Notes: generated from the letters alone by a model not told the origin. Counted from the stretch's first letter, positions 30,996 to 44,159 are shown. The stretch is 64,000 nt of DNA from Madurella fahalii (GCA_029876055.1 CM056875.1:8581001-8645000), one strand, 5' to 3'. Numbers and translations: made by a program.

Positions 30996-33900
30996 TCAAA
31001 CATCGGTCATCTCGGTGTCGACAAGCTCCTCCACTGATGGACCGATCTGCGGGCCCCAGTTGCCTTCGTAGACAGTCGCGCCGGCAACCCTGCGGCTCGA
31101 GATCCAAGACACGGGTTCCGAGGCCAGCAGCTGATCGGCGGTAGGGCGATCAGCAGGGTCCAGCTGGATCATCCACCTGACAATGTTGTCTAGCGAGTGC
31201 GGGTCCTCGGGATCCAGCATGAAGGACGGCGGGTCCCGGAGCTCCATTCGCTTCTGTGTGCCAAAGAGATTGCTGGCGTTGTGCGTCATCGCTTCAAAAG
31301 GGAACGAGCTACGACGATCTTCGTTAATGCCGAGCCCGACTTCCGCGCCGCCCGAGGTACGGGAGATAGCAGCTTCGTGATCAATGGGAACACCGTTAGC
31401 ATCACGGTCAACCGCGCCCGCTTCGCCGCAGGTGAGGGCGGGAACGATGCTCAGGTCACCACTCCGCAGCGCCTGCCAAACCGGGCCGTTATCGGGCAGG
31501 AACACGTTGCAGGCAATCTCAAGGATAATCAGGCCAAGAGCAAATATGTCGGCAGGTTTGTCGTACTGGCCGAGCAGGATTTCTGGGCCGATGTATTCAC
31601 GGTCGCCCTCGCCCTCGATGCCCTTGGCGGCTGGCCAGCGGGTCGCCATGCCAAAGTCGCCAATTTTGAGGTAGCCATCAAAGGTGATGAAGAGGTTGGC
31701 CGGCTTGAGGTCCAGGTGAATGAAGCCAGCATTGTGGATTACGGCCAATCCCTACAAAAACATAAGTTAGCGAACGTCACAGCAGTCTCTAGCAATTTTC
31801 AACTCACCTGAGCTGTCTCCAAGAGTATCTTCCAGATTCTAAAATCATCCAGCCGGCCAGTCTGTCCAACATCTCCAAGGAATCGGTCGAGGCTGCCCTC
31901 AGCACAGTATTCCGTCTGGATGTACAGGTGGCCGTGGTACTCCCAGCTATCAATGAATTGTACGATCTTGCTAGAGTGGCTCAGGGTCTGCAAGATAGCC
32001 ACCTCCTGAAGTTTCGTCTCACGCGCCTTGGCGCTATGGAAAGGGATCCGGAGCTTCTTCACAGCATACACCTTGCCGGCATCTGGGCTTGAAGGTGTCC
32101 GTGGGGTCGTCGAAAACGCCGTCATGAACGTGCTAGGAGTTGACGACTTGACGACACGATACACCTGCGAGAACTCGCCCTTGCCGATGATCTCTGCTCT
32201 GTCGAAGCGGTCCATCAGAGACTCGTCCACATCGCCCGGGCCATGTCCGTTCTGCGGCGTGATGCTCAGCCGGCGCTCGGCGAAGCTCGCGAGCAGCTGT
32301 CTTGTCTGCGACGTGGTAGGTGTCGCGGGAGGACGGATTGGTTTGGCGTTGCCGCCGTCGTGCAGATTGGAAATTGACAAAGAACTCGGGTCGGGGGGTG
32401 CCATCAACTCGTCGACCGAGTCCTGCGGAGTGTGAGGCGATGGGTTCTCCATTCTCGTGTTTAGAGGGCTCGCTAGAGCGACAGGGTCAGTCTTGGAGTA
32501 GTGATTGGCCACATTGCTGACCGTGGCAAAGACTGGTGAGGTTCTTGTCGGCGCGGGAGTGGTAAACGCCGCAGGTTGGGTGCGACTCCCGGCCAGCGAA
32601 GGAATTGAAAAGCCCAGGCACGGCGAGCTTCCCGAGAAAGGAGTAGAGGGGCGGGCAGCAGCACCACCAGGTCGCTCGACTTCTCCCGACTCATCGTTGC
32701 TCGACGCACCCTGTAGGGTATCAAACTTACAATCAGAGTCGGCACCCAAGACGAAGGCCGGGGTAGAGGAGCCGAAAGCGCGCGATGCACTGGGCGTCTG
32801 AGTGCCCTGAGCCTGCACAGATTTGAAGAACAAGTTCTTGGTCGGAGTCGGGGGGAGATCGTCGTGTGGCCCCGCGAGTTCATCCCCATCCAGGCTCAGC
32901 AGACTCGCCTTCCTGTTATGGCTGGAACGGACCTGTTGGAAGAAGAGACTGCCGGACTTATCCTGGGTTCCAAACGAGTTTCCCCCACCCATGGGAGCAG
33001 CCACGGAGCTGAAAGGGGTCGAAGGGCTCCCCAAAGAAATCCGAGAGCGCCGCCCGCCACTGCCGTGCTGGGGCGGGTACGTGTTGGAATTGTACGGCTG
33101 CTTCTTACAGGGGGTGTCGGGCATAGCGGCAATCTTGGTTCCGGGGTGCTTCGGTGCGCCGAATTCTGGGTTGCGATTCATCTTGGAAACCAAGCCCGTC
33201 GACATGAAGGCCGCCTGTAACGGTTTGGCCTGCTTGTACTGGGGCGTAGCTACCGACTCGGAATCGTTCGTGGGCCGCTGCGATCCAGGAGGAAGCGACT
33301 TTGAGAAGATGGGTGGAACCCGCGGTCTCTGACCAAAATGGACGGGGATATGAGTCGGAGAGTCGTCCATCAGGCTCGATCCCGACGAGGACTGGGTCAG
33401 GGACCGTGATAGCGGATGAGGCTGGTTTGTTGGGCGCGGCGCAGGATGGGCTGTCGGGTTTACCAAGGAAGCCTGCACGAAGGGGCTTCCACGCTCCTCG
33501 GGCGGAACATACTGATCGAGTGACAAACGAGGCCTGTTCCGGTTCGGCGTGGCAGCCTCGCTGGCGAATTGCGCAAGCTGCTTCTCGCCAGCGCGACGGC
33601 CCAGAGAGGATCGGCTGTCGCCATGGCGCTGCTGCAACGTACTCTTCCGCAACGACGACGACCGCTTGGGCAGGACAGACGGGATGGGAGACGCAGGCTG
33701 GTCCCTGAACGGCGAGGGACAGGAGCCGGTCAGTTGATATTCGCGGTCCGCATCTTCGTGGATGTCGAAGGCCTGAGTGGGCGTAGGGTTTTGGTCGGAA
33801 GATGTCGAGTCGGTTCCGAGACTGGAGATGCCGTGGAGACTCCGGCGCTTTGCGACCGGGCTACCGAAGCTAGTCTGGCCCAGACTCATGGTTGCGTCGC

Positions 33901-34582
33901 TCCGCTTGAGCGGGCTGACGGAAATTGCAGGAAACGGGTCGTTATTGGTTTCGAGGAACTTGGTAACACCGTTCTTGGAAGAGCCCGAGATGTCGAGATG
34001 CACTGAGTGGCGCGACGGCCGCTCAAGGTTGCGGCGCGACGTGGGGCTCAGCGCGATAGGGCAGTCGACGGAGGTCGCGTTTTCCTGGCCGCGGGCCTCG
34101 GGGTCGGAGGTGGATTGAGGAATCGGGTTACCAGCATCAGGCGCGGGGCCGAAGACGCGCTTCAATGGGCTCTTTGGCGATAGTCGCGAACGAGACAGTG
34201 GCCGGGTCAGCGGCTTCGACCTCGTCGAGCGCACGGAGAGCTTGATGCTCGGCCTGGCGAATGGAGTACCGGAAGCTGTGGGAAACTGGGGTGCCGAAAA
34301 AGAAGTGGGTGAAGTAGGTCCCGCCGGTGCCGCTGGTGTCGCGGGGATCGAGTTGGAAACGGGCCGGTCGAACTGCACGGTCGACGACGGCGTTGGCGGC
34401 TGGCGGAAGATGGAAGTAGTGGCTGGCGTGGGAGATGCGGCGGCCGCAGACAGCCTGAACTTAGATGGTGACCGAGAAAGAGACCGCCGCAGCGACCGGA
34501 CCGCGGAGCTAACATCGACGTGGTGAACGTGGGTGGGCGAGGGCAGTGTGAGTGTGCCCCCGCTTCCGTTCGAGTATGGCAT
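30996..34582 (-). CDS. wee1: WEE1-type mitosis inhibitor protein kinase
   Basis: Two exons (34582-31808 and 31751-30996) give 1176 residues. WEE1 kinases phosphorylate the inhibitory tyrosine of CDK1 and delay entry into mitosis. The first 780 residues are Ser/Pro-rich and disordered, starting MPYSNGSGGTLTLPSPTHVH and SSAVRSLRRSLSRSPSKFRL, with many SP/TP sites. The kinase domain begins FDRAEIIGKGEFSQVYRV, then VYAVKKLRIPF (VAIK lysine), QTEYCAEGSLDRFL at the hinge, and the family-specific catalytic loop HLDLKPANLFI, DFGMAT and EGDREYIGPEIL. An insertion lies between helices F and H, and the domain ends near DPADRPTADQLL. The 56-nt intron joins ETAQ to GLAVIH within the kinase domain. The ATG at 34582 is the first in frame. 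Upstream lies unusually long gene-free DNA. Confidence 0.94.
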
Positions 34583-37500
34583 CGTCGTCCCCTTTCGCAA
34601 CTTTAAGAGCGCGCCAACTCACGACCAGAACTCGCAGCCTCTACTAGTGCTACGGACGAACAAAGGTCCCTTCTCGTCACGCCGCAGCCTTTTAACGGCG
34701 ACCGATAATAAAAGTTGCGACCAAGTTCCGGGTCTCGGCTCGACGCGCGGAAGGATCAAGAACAGGCGGTCGCAGATGGATCGCAGACCAGCCGAGGCGC
34801 GAGCAGCTGTATATCGAGTACAGGTCAACAACAGTGCAGCTCTCGGAGCAACGGCGCAGGCAAGCGCAAGGTCAAAACACCAGCTAATGCGACAACAAAG
34901 CGCAGCGTGCGGCCGGGGCCCAGGGATGATGTCGGCAAGGTATATCTCGTCGCGTGTTTCTCCAGAGGCGAAGCCAGTCGACGCTCGAAGACGAGAAGAG
35001 TGCGTGAGGGAAGGTCGAGACGGGTTGCAGGCAGAAGAGGGCTCGCTCTTGCCTTAGAGTCTCGAACGGGACGATTCAACAGCAGATGAAGGGCGCGTGG
35101 ACACGTCAGATCAGGCGTCGGTCAGGCATCCTGCAATTCGGTCGCAACTGCCTAGTCTCCAACCACAAATCGGCCTCCAGCGCTCCTGGCTTAGTTGTCC
35201 TTTGCCATGCACTTATCGCCAAAAGACAGTGTTTGGAGTTTGAGCGTGAAGGTGGATGTGGATATCGGGCAGTTTGCGACAGGCGGGGAAAAGTGCGATA
35301 ACCAGGGTGCCGGTTTGCGACGCGATCAGCAGGGATTGACGCAATGATGAAGCGGGCATGCGCTGAAGAACGGTTGACCTGGCGGGCGCAGGAAAGAAGT
35401 TGTAGCCAACGTCGGGACAGAATCGCTGATGGCCTGGAGCTTTGGACGAGGCAACAGATTCGGCGTTTGGCGAGATCTCCCGGTGTGCAGTCAAGAAAAG
35501 GGACTTCAAGGAGGGCAGATCAAAGTGGCACAGCGCACAAGAAAGATGGGACGGCCGTTGTTTACTTGGCTGGATTACACGCGTTTACGCGTCCAAAGAC
35601 GCGCCGTGGCAAGGGGGCCCCTGCCGTGCCTGCTTCTTGGCGTCTTGTGGTACCCACCCGGCCTTGTCCAGGGTGGCGTGTTGTGTGGAAGGTTGGAGGC
35701 TGCACCCGTCTTGCGCCTGCGCCTGCGCTCATAGTTGAAGTCGCCCGGAGGATGCATCAGCACCGTAATCTGGGAAAGCGGGAAAGTGGGAAGGCGGGAA
35801 AGTGGAGGGTGCGATGCAATGCCGCTGCCGTGTCTTCTGTGGCTGGTCGGGCAGCGAACTGTATCGGTTTATGCCAGCAACCCAAACACTCATACAATGG
35901 TCTTTTATCCCCATTATTACGTCTGGATATCTCACCGCCTCGGACGAACCAAGACGTTCTCTCGAAGTGGGTTCATTGCAGCTCTGAGCGGTGAATTTCC
36001 CCTCCCCGATGGTAGCCAAAAGCATCCATGGTGCTGGGTCTGTCTTCGAGCTCCGTCCCGAGCCAATAAACCGCAGGGGTCAGGGGAAGACGTTGGTGGC
36101 GTGGGGGATATGCAAGGCAGGCTAGATTCACACCGCACCAACTTCCATGCCAAGGGGGTTGGAATGCCGTTGGGTGCTGATGTACCAAGATTGCGAAATG
36201 CATCACTCGTGTGCTTGTCCTTCCCCCAGTGAGGAGTGAACTCATCAGAATGCAGGTTCGGGCTTACTTGCCACTTGAAACGTCTCTCTCGTCGCCGTCA
36301 CATGCCAAAAACAGTGATTTGGGGTTACAAGAGTGTGTGTTGTGCCCCCAGAAGTTAAAAAAAGACCGATGCTGACCACCTCTGATGACCGGCAGCAGTA
36401 CACACAGAGCGCCCACTGCCACCGCCACCTTCGCCAAAAGACGAAACTTGCCACAAAGACGGGCCAACTGTCATCATTCTCAATGCCGGTGCTTGATGAT
36501 GCCCTGAAAGAACCATGTGCTATAGCAGGCTCCAGTTTGCCTCCGATTTGCCTCTATTTCCAGTTGTTTTGTTTACTTTTATCCGAATGGAAGAGATCAA
36601 AACAAACAAACCGAGCAGAGCGAGAATCATCCTCCTTCATCTCGACCATCCCGAATCAGGCGAGTAACAAAGTGATTATCGGACCAAGAATTCGAAAATA
36701 CACGCAATGCAAAAATCCAAAAAGAAAATTACCGCTTCATGCTCCATCCCGCTTTCCCTTTTTCCCTCTCCCCAGTGGGCTCCACCCAGCGGCTTCTCCC
36801 CTCGCCCCTCCTTTACACTAGACAAGCCCCGGCCAAAGCCAATTCTTCCCCTCCTCCGGCGCTCCAAGGCCCGGCCTGGTTCGGACGCGTTCGACCACTC
36901 ATCCCACGGCCACACACAACACACCGCACCTGGACCCCAGACCCTGAACAACCACGGCCCACAGGGACGCCGGAGCAAAAAGATCGGCACACAAGCATGC
37001 TTCTTTCCTTTCTTTTTTTTTTCCTCCTGGCAGGCTCCCTGTTGACTTTGTCCAGTCCGTCTCGCCGCTTCCCCGCCAGCTCGTTCCCCTTTGTGGCCAG
37101 AATCCCCTGTCCCAAACCTCCTGTGTAGTGCAGTTGCCCTCCTGTGCGCCGTGCGTCATGCGCCCAACGCCTGGGCAAGCCCTCTTCCCCGCAAAGCCAA
37201 GGGACGAACTGGACGACAGCGGAACGCGATCGGTGCTTGTCTGTGCGTGGCACACGCTCGCCCGGCTTGCTGCCGAGTGGTTCCTCATCCCACACGGTAT
37301 TACATATCTTATCGGCACGCCCGGTTTTGGCAGTGGATATCAGGTCACGGTCACAATCAGGATTACTGGTCCCGTGTTCGTGGTGTCGCTGCGCCGGTGA
37401 GGCGCGAAGTCCTGATCTGGGAATCTAGGTTCCTTGGCTGTTATTTCCAAGCAGCACGAAGGTGACGGCAATGCTTCCATGAACTGAGGAAGACAGTAGT

Positions 37501-38996
37501 GCGGAAGACACGCATATTCCATTGAACGGGCATTGTATTGCATAATCAAGCTCTTTGCAATGCATATAGAGGACCTGTGCGTCATGTTCTGCACACCTCC
37601 TGCATACCTCCTGCATACCTTCCCCGAGAAAGTAGGTGAGGAAGTGTTTTCATTTCCCCGCAGTGGGAGGTACAGGATAGCAAAAGAAACACTCTTAGTT
37701 GTGATCAGTCACAAGTTCGTTCGCCACTTGTTTTCTTTCACACGCTCGAGCCATGCCGAGCAAAATACGAGCATGGGGCGCGTCATGTCCGTGCAATTTG
37801 ACGCTCACGCGTTCGCTCCCCGGTTTACAGCTGATCAAGGTAAGCTGAGCCTCGCTAATGCCATCGAGACCCTTGCTATCTGGTATCTTTCTCAATTACC
37901 GAAAACATGCAAACAATGGAGTAATGGTAGAAGACGTCACGATAGCTTCTGGAACGTTTACGTCAACATTGACGTCGACGACCGGGGAACGATAGATAAG
38001 TTACGTTACCGAGGTCCCTTGAAATAGGAAGACAGCAGACGTCACTGCTCAAATTCTGGCAAGCGATGGGGAACTCGGAGAGCTTGAGCAGAATAATCGA
38101 TCTACGTAATGAACCAGCCTCGTCCCTCGCACAACACCCATGAATGAAGTTTTCCGACCCTTCCAATTCTCACACTCCAGCGAGTAAAGGCAGGGCGCCT
38201 TACTGACGTAAACACCACTGGTCATCCTCAATGACGAGATATAGGGGCTTGTTAAGATTGACCACCTTGTCCAGGGATGGCTGGGGGATTTTCAACTACT
38301 ACACGTCGTAGATGAATTTGGTTAACTCGATTCGGCTACAGATAGCTACAGACATCTAGGTTCGTCGTTACACTAAAACTTCCTCTCCCCATCACCGGAT
38401 AACGGGCTGCAACCAGCAACCGCCACAGTTGCCACGGCACCTAGTCCCCGGCCTGACAACCGTTCGACGGCTGTGTGTTAACAGCATTACCTACCGCTGG
38501 CCAATCTTAGCTGCCTCGACATTCCCTAGCATATGCGGTGGTTTAACGAACGGCAGATCTACGGGAGAATGTGCCCGAAGACTCCAAGATCAAGGGTCGC
38601 TCACAACCGACAGCTAAACAGTCTTGTCGATTGAAATTATGCTAGTGAGGTCAAACAACTCTATTGATACCAACGTTCCAAAGTCGGAGAACCACTCCAA
38701 TTCCCCTCCTCTTCTACCTAGAGACACGGCCTTGTCATAGGGAAACAAACCGATGAATACGAATCGCGCATAAATACAACAGCCGACGGAGAGTATTACA
38801 TTGCAAAATCAACGTCTCTCTCCTTCATTCAATACCGTTTAACCATAACACATTAAGGAAAAAAATAAAATAAAAAATGGAATAAAAAAAGCCGTCGTTT
38901 TGGACAGTGGTATTGGATATCGCTATCAGGAAAGGGGCTGCTCTGCCAAACAGCAGATATTGTCATCCCATAACGGGTTTTAGCATGTGCAAATCA
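34583..38996. promoter_or_regulatory. 4.4 kb gene-free region upstream of WEE1
   Basis: This is the longest stretch without a credible gene. It separates the WEE1 start from the MED1 stop, both on the minus strand. Open frames are short and show no motifs. It contains tandem GGGAAAGYG units (35773-35805), pyrimidine tracts (36730-36850 and 37003-37030), two to three CTCCTGCATAC units (37599-37620) and an A-rich patch near 38860-38890. It most likely holds an extended WEE1 promoter and 5' leader; a non-coding RNA gene cannot be excluded. Confidence 0.45.
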
Positions 38997-41062
38997 TCAT
39001 GCCCATCTAGTCCTGATAAACTCGGCCCACTTGCCCAGGTCCTCAAAGTTCTCCAAGACTGCCCCGATGTCCTCCACGCGCCTCTGCCTTCCGTCGGGCC
39101 TCATCATGTTCCTCTCGTCCAGCACGTTCTGGCTCTCGACATGGACATGGCCATTCTCCCGGATCTCCAGTGCAATGTTAGCGACACCGTCCCGGAACGG
39201 GAAGTGCACCTGCAGGCGGGGAACATCGAGGCCCGACAGGACCACGTCGATCTTCAGGGTCGCTTCATTGTCCAAGCCCTCCCGCGCCGTATCCTCGGCC
39301 GCCTGGGCCATGAAGACGTCAAAGTCGTCTTGGGTTGTCCTTGTAGCCTTCTGGGTTACAGGCTTCTTCCCGTTGGCCTGGGCGGGAGGGCCGGACTGCT
39401 CCTTGAAGCTGTTCTCTAGTAACGTAGCCAGGAACACGTACTGCCGCAGGTACGGGAGCATGCTGACCAGTTGTTGTGGATGCGAAAACGTCACTTCGGT
39501 CAGGGTCTTGCTCCAGACGACCTTGTCGACGTGAAGGGTGTTGGCGTGGCTCTTCAACGACACCGTCGACTCACCCGGCATAACGAACAACGTCTTCTTG
39601 TCGCAAGTGACGACTCTCGCATCGGCGGGGTAAAACGGTTTGCCGGGCGGAGCGGGAATGACGAGGCCGTCAAACGAAGTACCGGAAAATGTGGCATCGC
39701 CCGCGCCGCACCCCAGCTGCTGGAACTGCTGCCAGAGACTCAGGGGGAGGTGGACGGGAGGGTCGAAGGTGGCGCGGAACACGGCCTCGGGAAGACGCGG
39801 CCCGAGGAGCGGCGTCTCATTCTGCATTGTCTCGCCTTTGAGCTGGTCCGGCGTAGGGATGAATGTGCTCTCTGGCTCGAGCCAGTCGATGATGGAGCCG
39901 CCCGTGTGCATCTCGTCCGGGTGAGGTTGTTTCTCGACGTCAACGCCGATCCACTTGTCCGAGATGCGGACCGGGCTGACCCCTACGTCCACAAGGGGGA
40001 CGGTACAATCGATGAGCATGCTCCAGGTCCGCTTGTGTTCGGCCGCCCAAGTAGCTACCTCTGGGCTCGGAGACGGCCAGAGCCTGCTCTCTTTCCAGTA
40101 TTCGAAGCTCATGCCCAGCCGGCCGCGGGCATTCATGGCTGGTTTTCCGCTTTTCGTGCAGATGACGAGGTTCTCGAGGTACGCGTCGCTCTTGCCACTC
40201 AGTGAAGGGTCTTCTCGAACCTTCTGTAGTTCCCACAAATGAAGGCGATTTAAACTCTCGTAGACGCCGGCTACCGCTTCGTACAGGTTAAGCCCAGGAT
40301 TAGTGCTCAGATTGTCGAGCGTGGCGAGCCGCTCGAAGTTGGCCGCGAAACTCTCGAGCGATTTTGTCAATGGGCTCTGGTTTTCGCCGAGCTGAAGGTC
40401 TTTAAACAAGATCTCGCCAGCCGATTTGGCATGCTTGTTGACGATTTCGGCTGAGTCGGGAAAGTTCAAAGATACCGACTGGACGATGTTGTTGGAGAAC
40501 TCGATGAGCAGCTCAAGAGCTGAACCGGCCACAATGAGCGTTCGCTTCTCGTCGCTGCCCATGGACGTCTCCCAGATAAACTCAAGTTCCAGCTTCTTTG
40601 CCAACCTCTCCAAACCGGCCTCGCTCACCAAGCCTTTGCTCCGCTTCGGGCGAGTTAGATGGCGCGGAGTAAAACGAGGCTTTAGAGTCAACGTACACTA
40701 AGGACGCCAATGACGTCGTCTAGCCGCTTCGCTCTCTCATCTTCAGAAGCCCTGCCCAGAGCTCCGAGGGCTCGGAGGCCCATGTCTAGGCCGGGACCGA
40801 TATGCAAGGCGCCGAGGGCGGACTCCATAGCGGGGGTGTCAAAAGTCACGGCCGCGCTGGACGGGTGGCCGCCCATGGTCGCGGTAGCGGGGGATTTTTT
40901 GACTTGCTGGGGCGAGGATCGCGGCCCGTGGGGCGATATGGCAGCCTGGGCTACCGAGAAGGGTGTTGAGACCGGGGGAGTCGCGGCAGCGCCATGTTGG
41001 GCCTGGGACGGTGTCCTACCCTGCTGCGTCAGGGGGTGTTTTCCTGGTGTTGGCGTCGACAT
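38997..41062 (-). CDS. med1: Mediator complex subunit 1 (MED1)
   Basis: Two exons (41062-40697 and 40643-38997) give 670 residues. MED1 belongs to the middle module of Mediator, which links activators to RNA polymerase II. The N-terminus is low complexity with the fungal-MED1-like SPHGPRSSPQQVKKSPA. The conserved domain starts ERAKRLDDVIGVLS, crosses the 53-nt intron (donor GTACGT) and continues with RSKGLVSEAGLERLAKKL. Further blocks are FKDLQLGE, LESFAANFERLATLDNLS, LGMSFEYWKE and DWLEPE. The C-terminal part has AGESTVSLKSHANTLHVDKV-like and PFRDGVANIALEIRENGHVH segments. The antisense 244-residue frame in the middle is a shadow. Confidence 0.88.
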
Positions 41063-41930
41063 GGTTGCCCAATGATTCCAGTGGCAATTTCGGTGGAGAG
41101 AGTTGAGACGGCAAGGGTTGGTTTCTACGGGCAGGACGTAGCTTCCATTGCTAATGTATCAAAGGGAAAGAAAGGAAGGTACTGCAGCAAGGACCGGTTG
41201 AGGGTTTGCGGGAGCCCCTCCCAAGCTCGATGAGATCCAGGCACAGCCAAGACGGGTTCGAAAGGTAAGGTATAAGGAAATGAATACCTAAAGGGTTCTC
41301 GGTCTGTATCCCATTGGTGAGTCCGGCTGTCAATAGAACCGAGATGTGAGAGAGGCGGCAGAAGCTCGGGCCGCTTCTGGCAACAAGGGATTCAAGAGCG
41401 CCGGGGCAACCCTAACCCGTATATGACTCCGGGTTCCGGCTGCCGGATACAACCTGAAGTGCTGTTTACTGTACTGAACTAAGCACTGAACACCAGCAGC
41501 CTTCAGCAGCGTACTCGAAGAAGCCAAGAGCGAGGATTGGGAGAGTGCCGTAGGAGTGGAGTCATTAGGCCAATCAATGTTCGCAGTCGAGCAGTGAGTG
41601 CTGCACTTTAAGCTGTACGGTACCGTACAGTAACGCTGCTGTGTGGAAGAGATCTGCACCCGACATTGCAGCTCGCGTCAATTCCACCCAATGGAACCTT
41701 GGGGGCGCGGCTGAAGTATGCGTAGGCAGAGTAGAAGAAAAAAGAGACGCTGAACTTACTGTGTAGATCCTGCATCGGCCATCACCAAAGCAAGAAAGAA
41801 ACGCCAATCCGGTTTGCGACTGCGCGCGATACGTCCAACAGCCGCTGACCAGGAGGGCCCCTGTCTGCAGCCTGGCGCGTTTAGCGTGCGGAGTCTTTTG
41901 TTGCAGCCCGAACAAGAAAACCGTAACACC
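41063..41930. promoter_or_regulatory. Divergent promoter region, MED1 / coiled-coil gene
   Basis: These 868 bp separate two outward genes. The notable element is a perfect 18-bp palindrome, CTGTACGGTACCGTACAG, at 41613-41630. Shorter CTGTACTG-like copies lie just left of it (about 41466). No gene seen. Confidence 0.5.
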
Positions 41931-43252
41931 ATGAACTTTCCGTCATTCCACGACCCGCTGCTGTACCCAACGAACTCGTCTTCTGCCGCGCGCCCTCAAC
42001 CACCACAGCCGACGCCACAGCAGCAGCAGCAACAGCAGCAGCAACATCAACAACAACAGCCGCAACAGTCACAACAACAGCAGCAGCAGTATCAACAGCA
42101 GCCGCCGGCGCCGCAGCCGCAGCTCCTCGCCATGAACGGCATCAACGGCGGCAACATGCCCGGTATGGTCGGCTTGCCCACGCCGGCCGCCCACCAAGCC
42201 GAGCTCAACTACATCTACGGCATGGTCGAGGAGTTGAGCCGCCAGCTCGCCGACAACCAGCGGACCCTGGAAGAAGTCGTCGCCGGCGTGGGCCGTGTGC
42301 GCAGCCGAGCGAGGGCGCAATCGCTAGGGAACGAAGAGCTGATCAATTCGGCCGCTGACGACGTGAAGGGTATGCCGTTCTCACTGCTCCACTTTCTCCC
42401 TCGTCACCGTCAATACGTCCCTCCCCCCTCCCCAAAAAAAAGAATACTAAGATAACCAACCCCTCCCGCCCCCCTTTCCCCGCTTGATTAGCCCAAGAAC
42501 CCAACCTCGACACGCTCCTCTCGATCCTCACCGAGGCCCTCGAGAAGGCCAAGTTCAGCCGCGACGCCAACGCGGCGCTCCTGTCGCAGTACGCGTCGGT
42601 GCTCTCGACGATGCTCAAGCAGTTCCACGAGTACAAGGCGCGGCACGTGGCCGACGTGGCGGCGTGGCACCGGAGCTACCGGGCGCAGCTGGCCGAGGCG
42701 CGGGCCGAGAACAGCCGGCTGCGCGAGCAGATCTGGGAGATGCAGGCGCACGCCGGCCGCGCCAACGAGATGCTGCGCCGCTTCCGCGCCCGCTACGACG
42801 ACGACGCCGCCCGCTGGGACCGCCGCGTCGACGCCCGCGCCGTCCGCCAGGAGCTCCGCTTCTGGAAGCGCCTCGCCATGCCCCACCTCCCCGACGACGA
42901 CCCCTACTGGAGCGACGACGATGATCTGGTGGATGTGGCGGAGAAGCGAAGGCTCGACGAGATGCAGAGGCTGGCCGCGGAGCAGCAGCTTGCTGCGGCG
43001 GCGGCGGCTGCTGCCGAGGCCGCCGAGACGGCCGACCTGAGGGAGCTTGTCGGGGCCCATGGTGGTAGCGCCATGGAAGACGACGACGATGACGAGGTGC
43101 CGCCCGAAGTTCCCTCCGTCCCCGGGATCCCCCAGAGTGTGCTTATGGGCGGGGTGCCGATGCAGAGGCAGGATGGGAGCAGCGTCATGTTGCCCGTGCT
43201 GCCGCCGAGGCCGGCCAGTGCGGCGAGCAGTACCGGGTCGTCTGGGCAGTGA
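41931..43252 (+). CDS. Unrecognised Q-rich coiled-coil protein
   Basis: Two exons (41931-42369 and 42492-43252) give 399 residues; the 122-nt intron (GTATGC...TTGATTAG) joins DDVK to AQEPNLDTLL. I do not recognise a named family. After MNFPSFHDPLLYPTNSSS comes a long Gln-rich run (about residues 30-62). A helical region begins at HQAELNYIYGMVEELSRQL and continues through a long coiled coil (LLSQYASVLSTMLKQFHEYK, WHRSYRAQLAEARAENSRL). Then come an Arg-rich helix with RFWKRLAMPHLPDDDPYW, an alanine-rich stretch and a very acidic segment. The pattern suggests a scaffold or nuclear regulatory protein, but no function can be given. It shares a divergent promoter with MED1. Large antisense frames here are shadows of GC-rich codon usage. 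Confidence 0.75.
42016..42107 (+). repeat. CAG/CAA repeat encoding polyglutamine
   Basis: An imperfect triplet run in the first exon of the coiled-coil gene encodes a Gln-rich tract with scattered His, Pro and Ser. CAG and CAA are mixed, which should limit slippage. Confidence 0.85.
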
Positions 43253-44159
43253 GGGAGGAAAGTTGGTGGTACTGTGCTTTCTCCTTCCCTTTTCTTTTTC
43301 CGGTTCCATCGCTGTATAACTACGAATTGTTTTGCTATGGGTTTATGCGTGCATGATGCATAATGAGGGAGTCTCGGCGGGTGCTTGTTGAAGGACATGG
43401 CGTTGATGAAGAGGAAATTTTGGCTGTAATTTTACTTAACTATGATATCCTTGTACACATGGCAAGGGCGTTCAAGTTTCTGAGATTTCATACGCAACGT
43501 TCGCAGCATCCCGTTGTGGGGTGTATAGCTAAATCACATCCTAGCGCGTGCCCCTGTAGCTCAGAGTGGACCGGAAACAGTGTCGGTTTGGCTTCGGGTA
43601 GTTGTGACTTATTATGCCATGATGTTTATACTCCTAGCTGAGGCAGTAAATAATCTTCAGTATTTTGTCCTGTTCATGCTGCTTTGGTGTGGAGACAGCA
43701 AGCAACAGAGCGAGTGGCAACCGAGTACAGAATTGCATAACTCGTAGAGACCCCTTAAACGTTGACAATGAATAACAGCAGAAGTCGAGATACGTCCTTC
43801 TACACTAGCTAGTCTTGAATTAGTATATGTTACCGACGCCTAACACGTGTTTCAACTCGGCGCGTGTCCTCCAACCGGGAGGACCGACTGAACTTGTCAT
43901 AACCTCTGCAAGGACTCCCAAACGAAGGGCTCTCCGTCTAAACGCACGTAAAAGCTAACTGGCCAAATCGAACCCCAACGCCCACTTCTCTTCACTCGCG
44001 GTAGAAGTAGAATATGTCGCTACCGCCCAGAAAATGCACCCCTCCCCTCCCCAACTCAGCTCGCTAATGTTTCCATACAGAATAGCCGCAGGTGTTACAT
44101 ATCTCCCACTCACCACCTCAGCCCATCCATCCAGGCTTCCAGATAGGATAACACCCCTG
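43253..44159. other. Convergent 3' region, coiled-coil / LRR genes
   Basis: These 907 bp lie between converging genes. Only short frames are seen. A tRNA-like A-box sequence at about 43552-43571 has no matching B box and was rejected as a tRNA. Confidence 0.5.

Noticed and set aside
35344..38027. Open frames of 160-220 codons upstream of WEE1 (35344-35994, 36333-36821, 37533-38027)
   Set aside because: No motif, no biased codon use and no supporting splice sites; treated as non-coding.
39471..40205. Antisense open frame opposite MED1
   Set aside because: A shadow of MED1 codon usage with no recognisable features.
42488..43309. Antisense open frame opposite the coiled-coil gene
   Set aside because: Caused by GC-rich codons of the real gene; composition is low complexity.
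43552..43625. tRNA-like 5' end (GCCCCTGTAGCTCAGAGTGG) with a good A-box
   Set aside because: No B-box (GGTTCGANTC-type) follows at the right distance, and the acceptor and anticodon stems cannot be paired.
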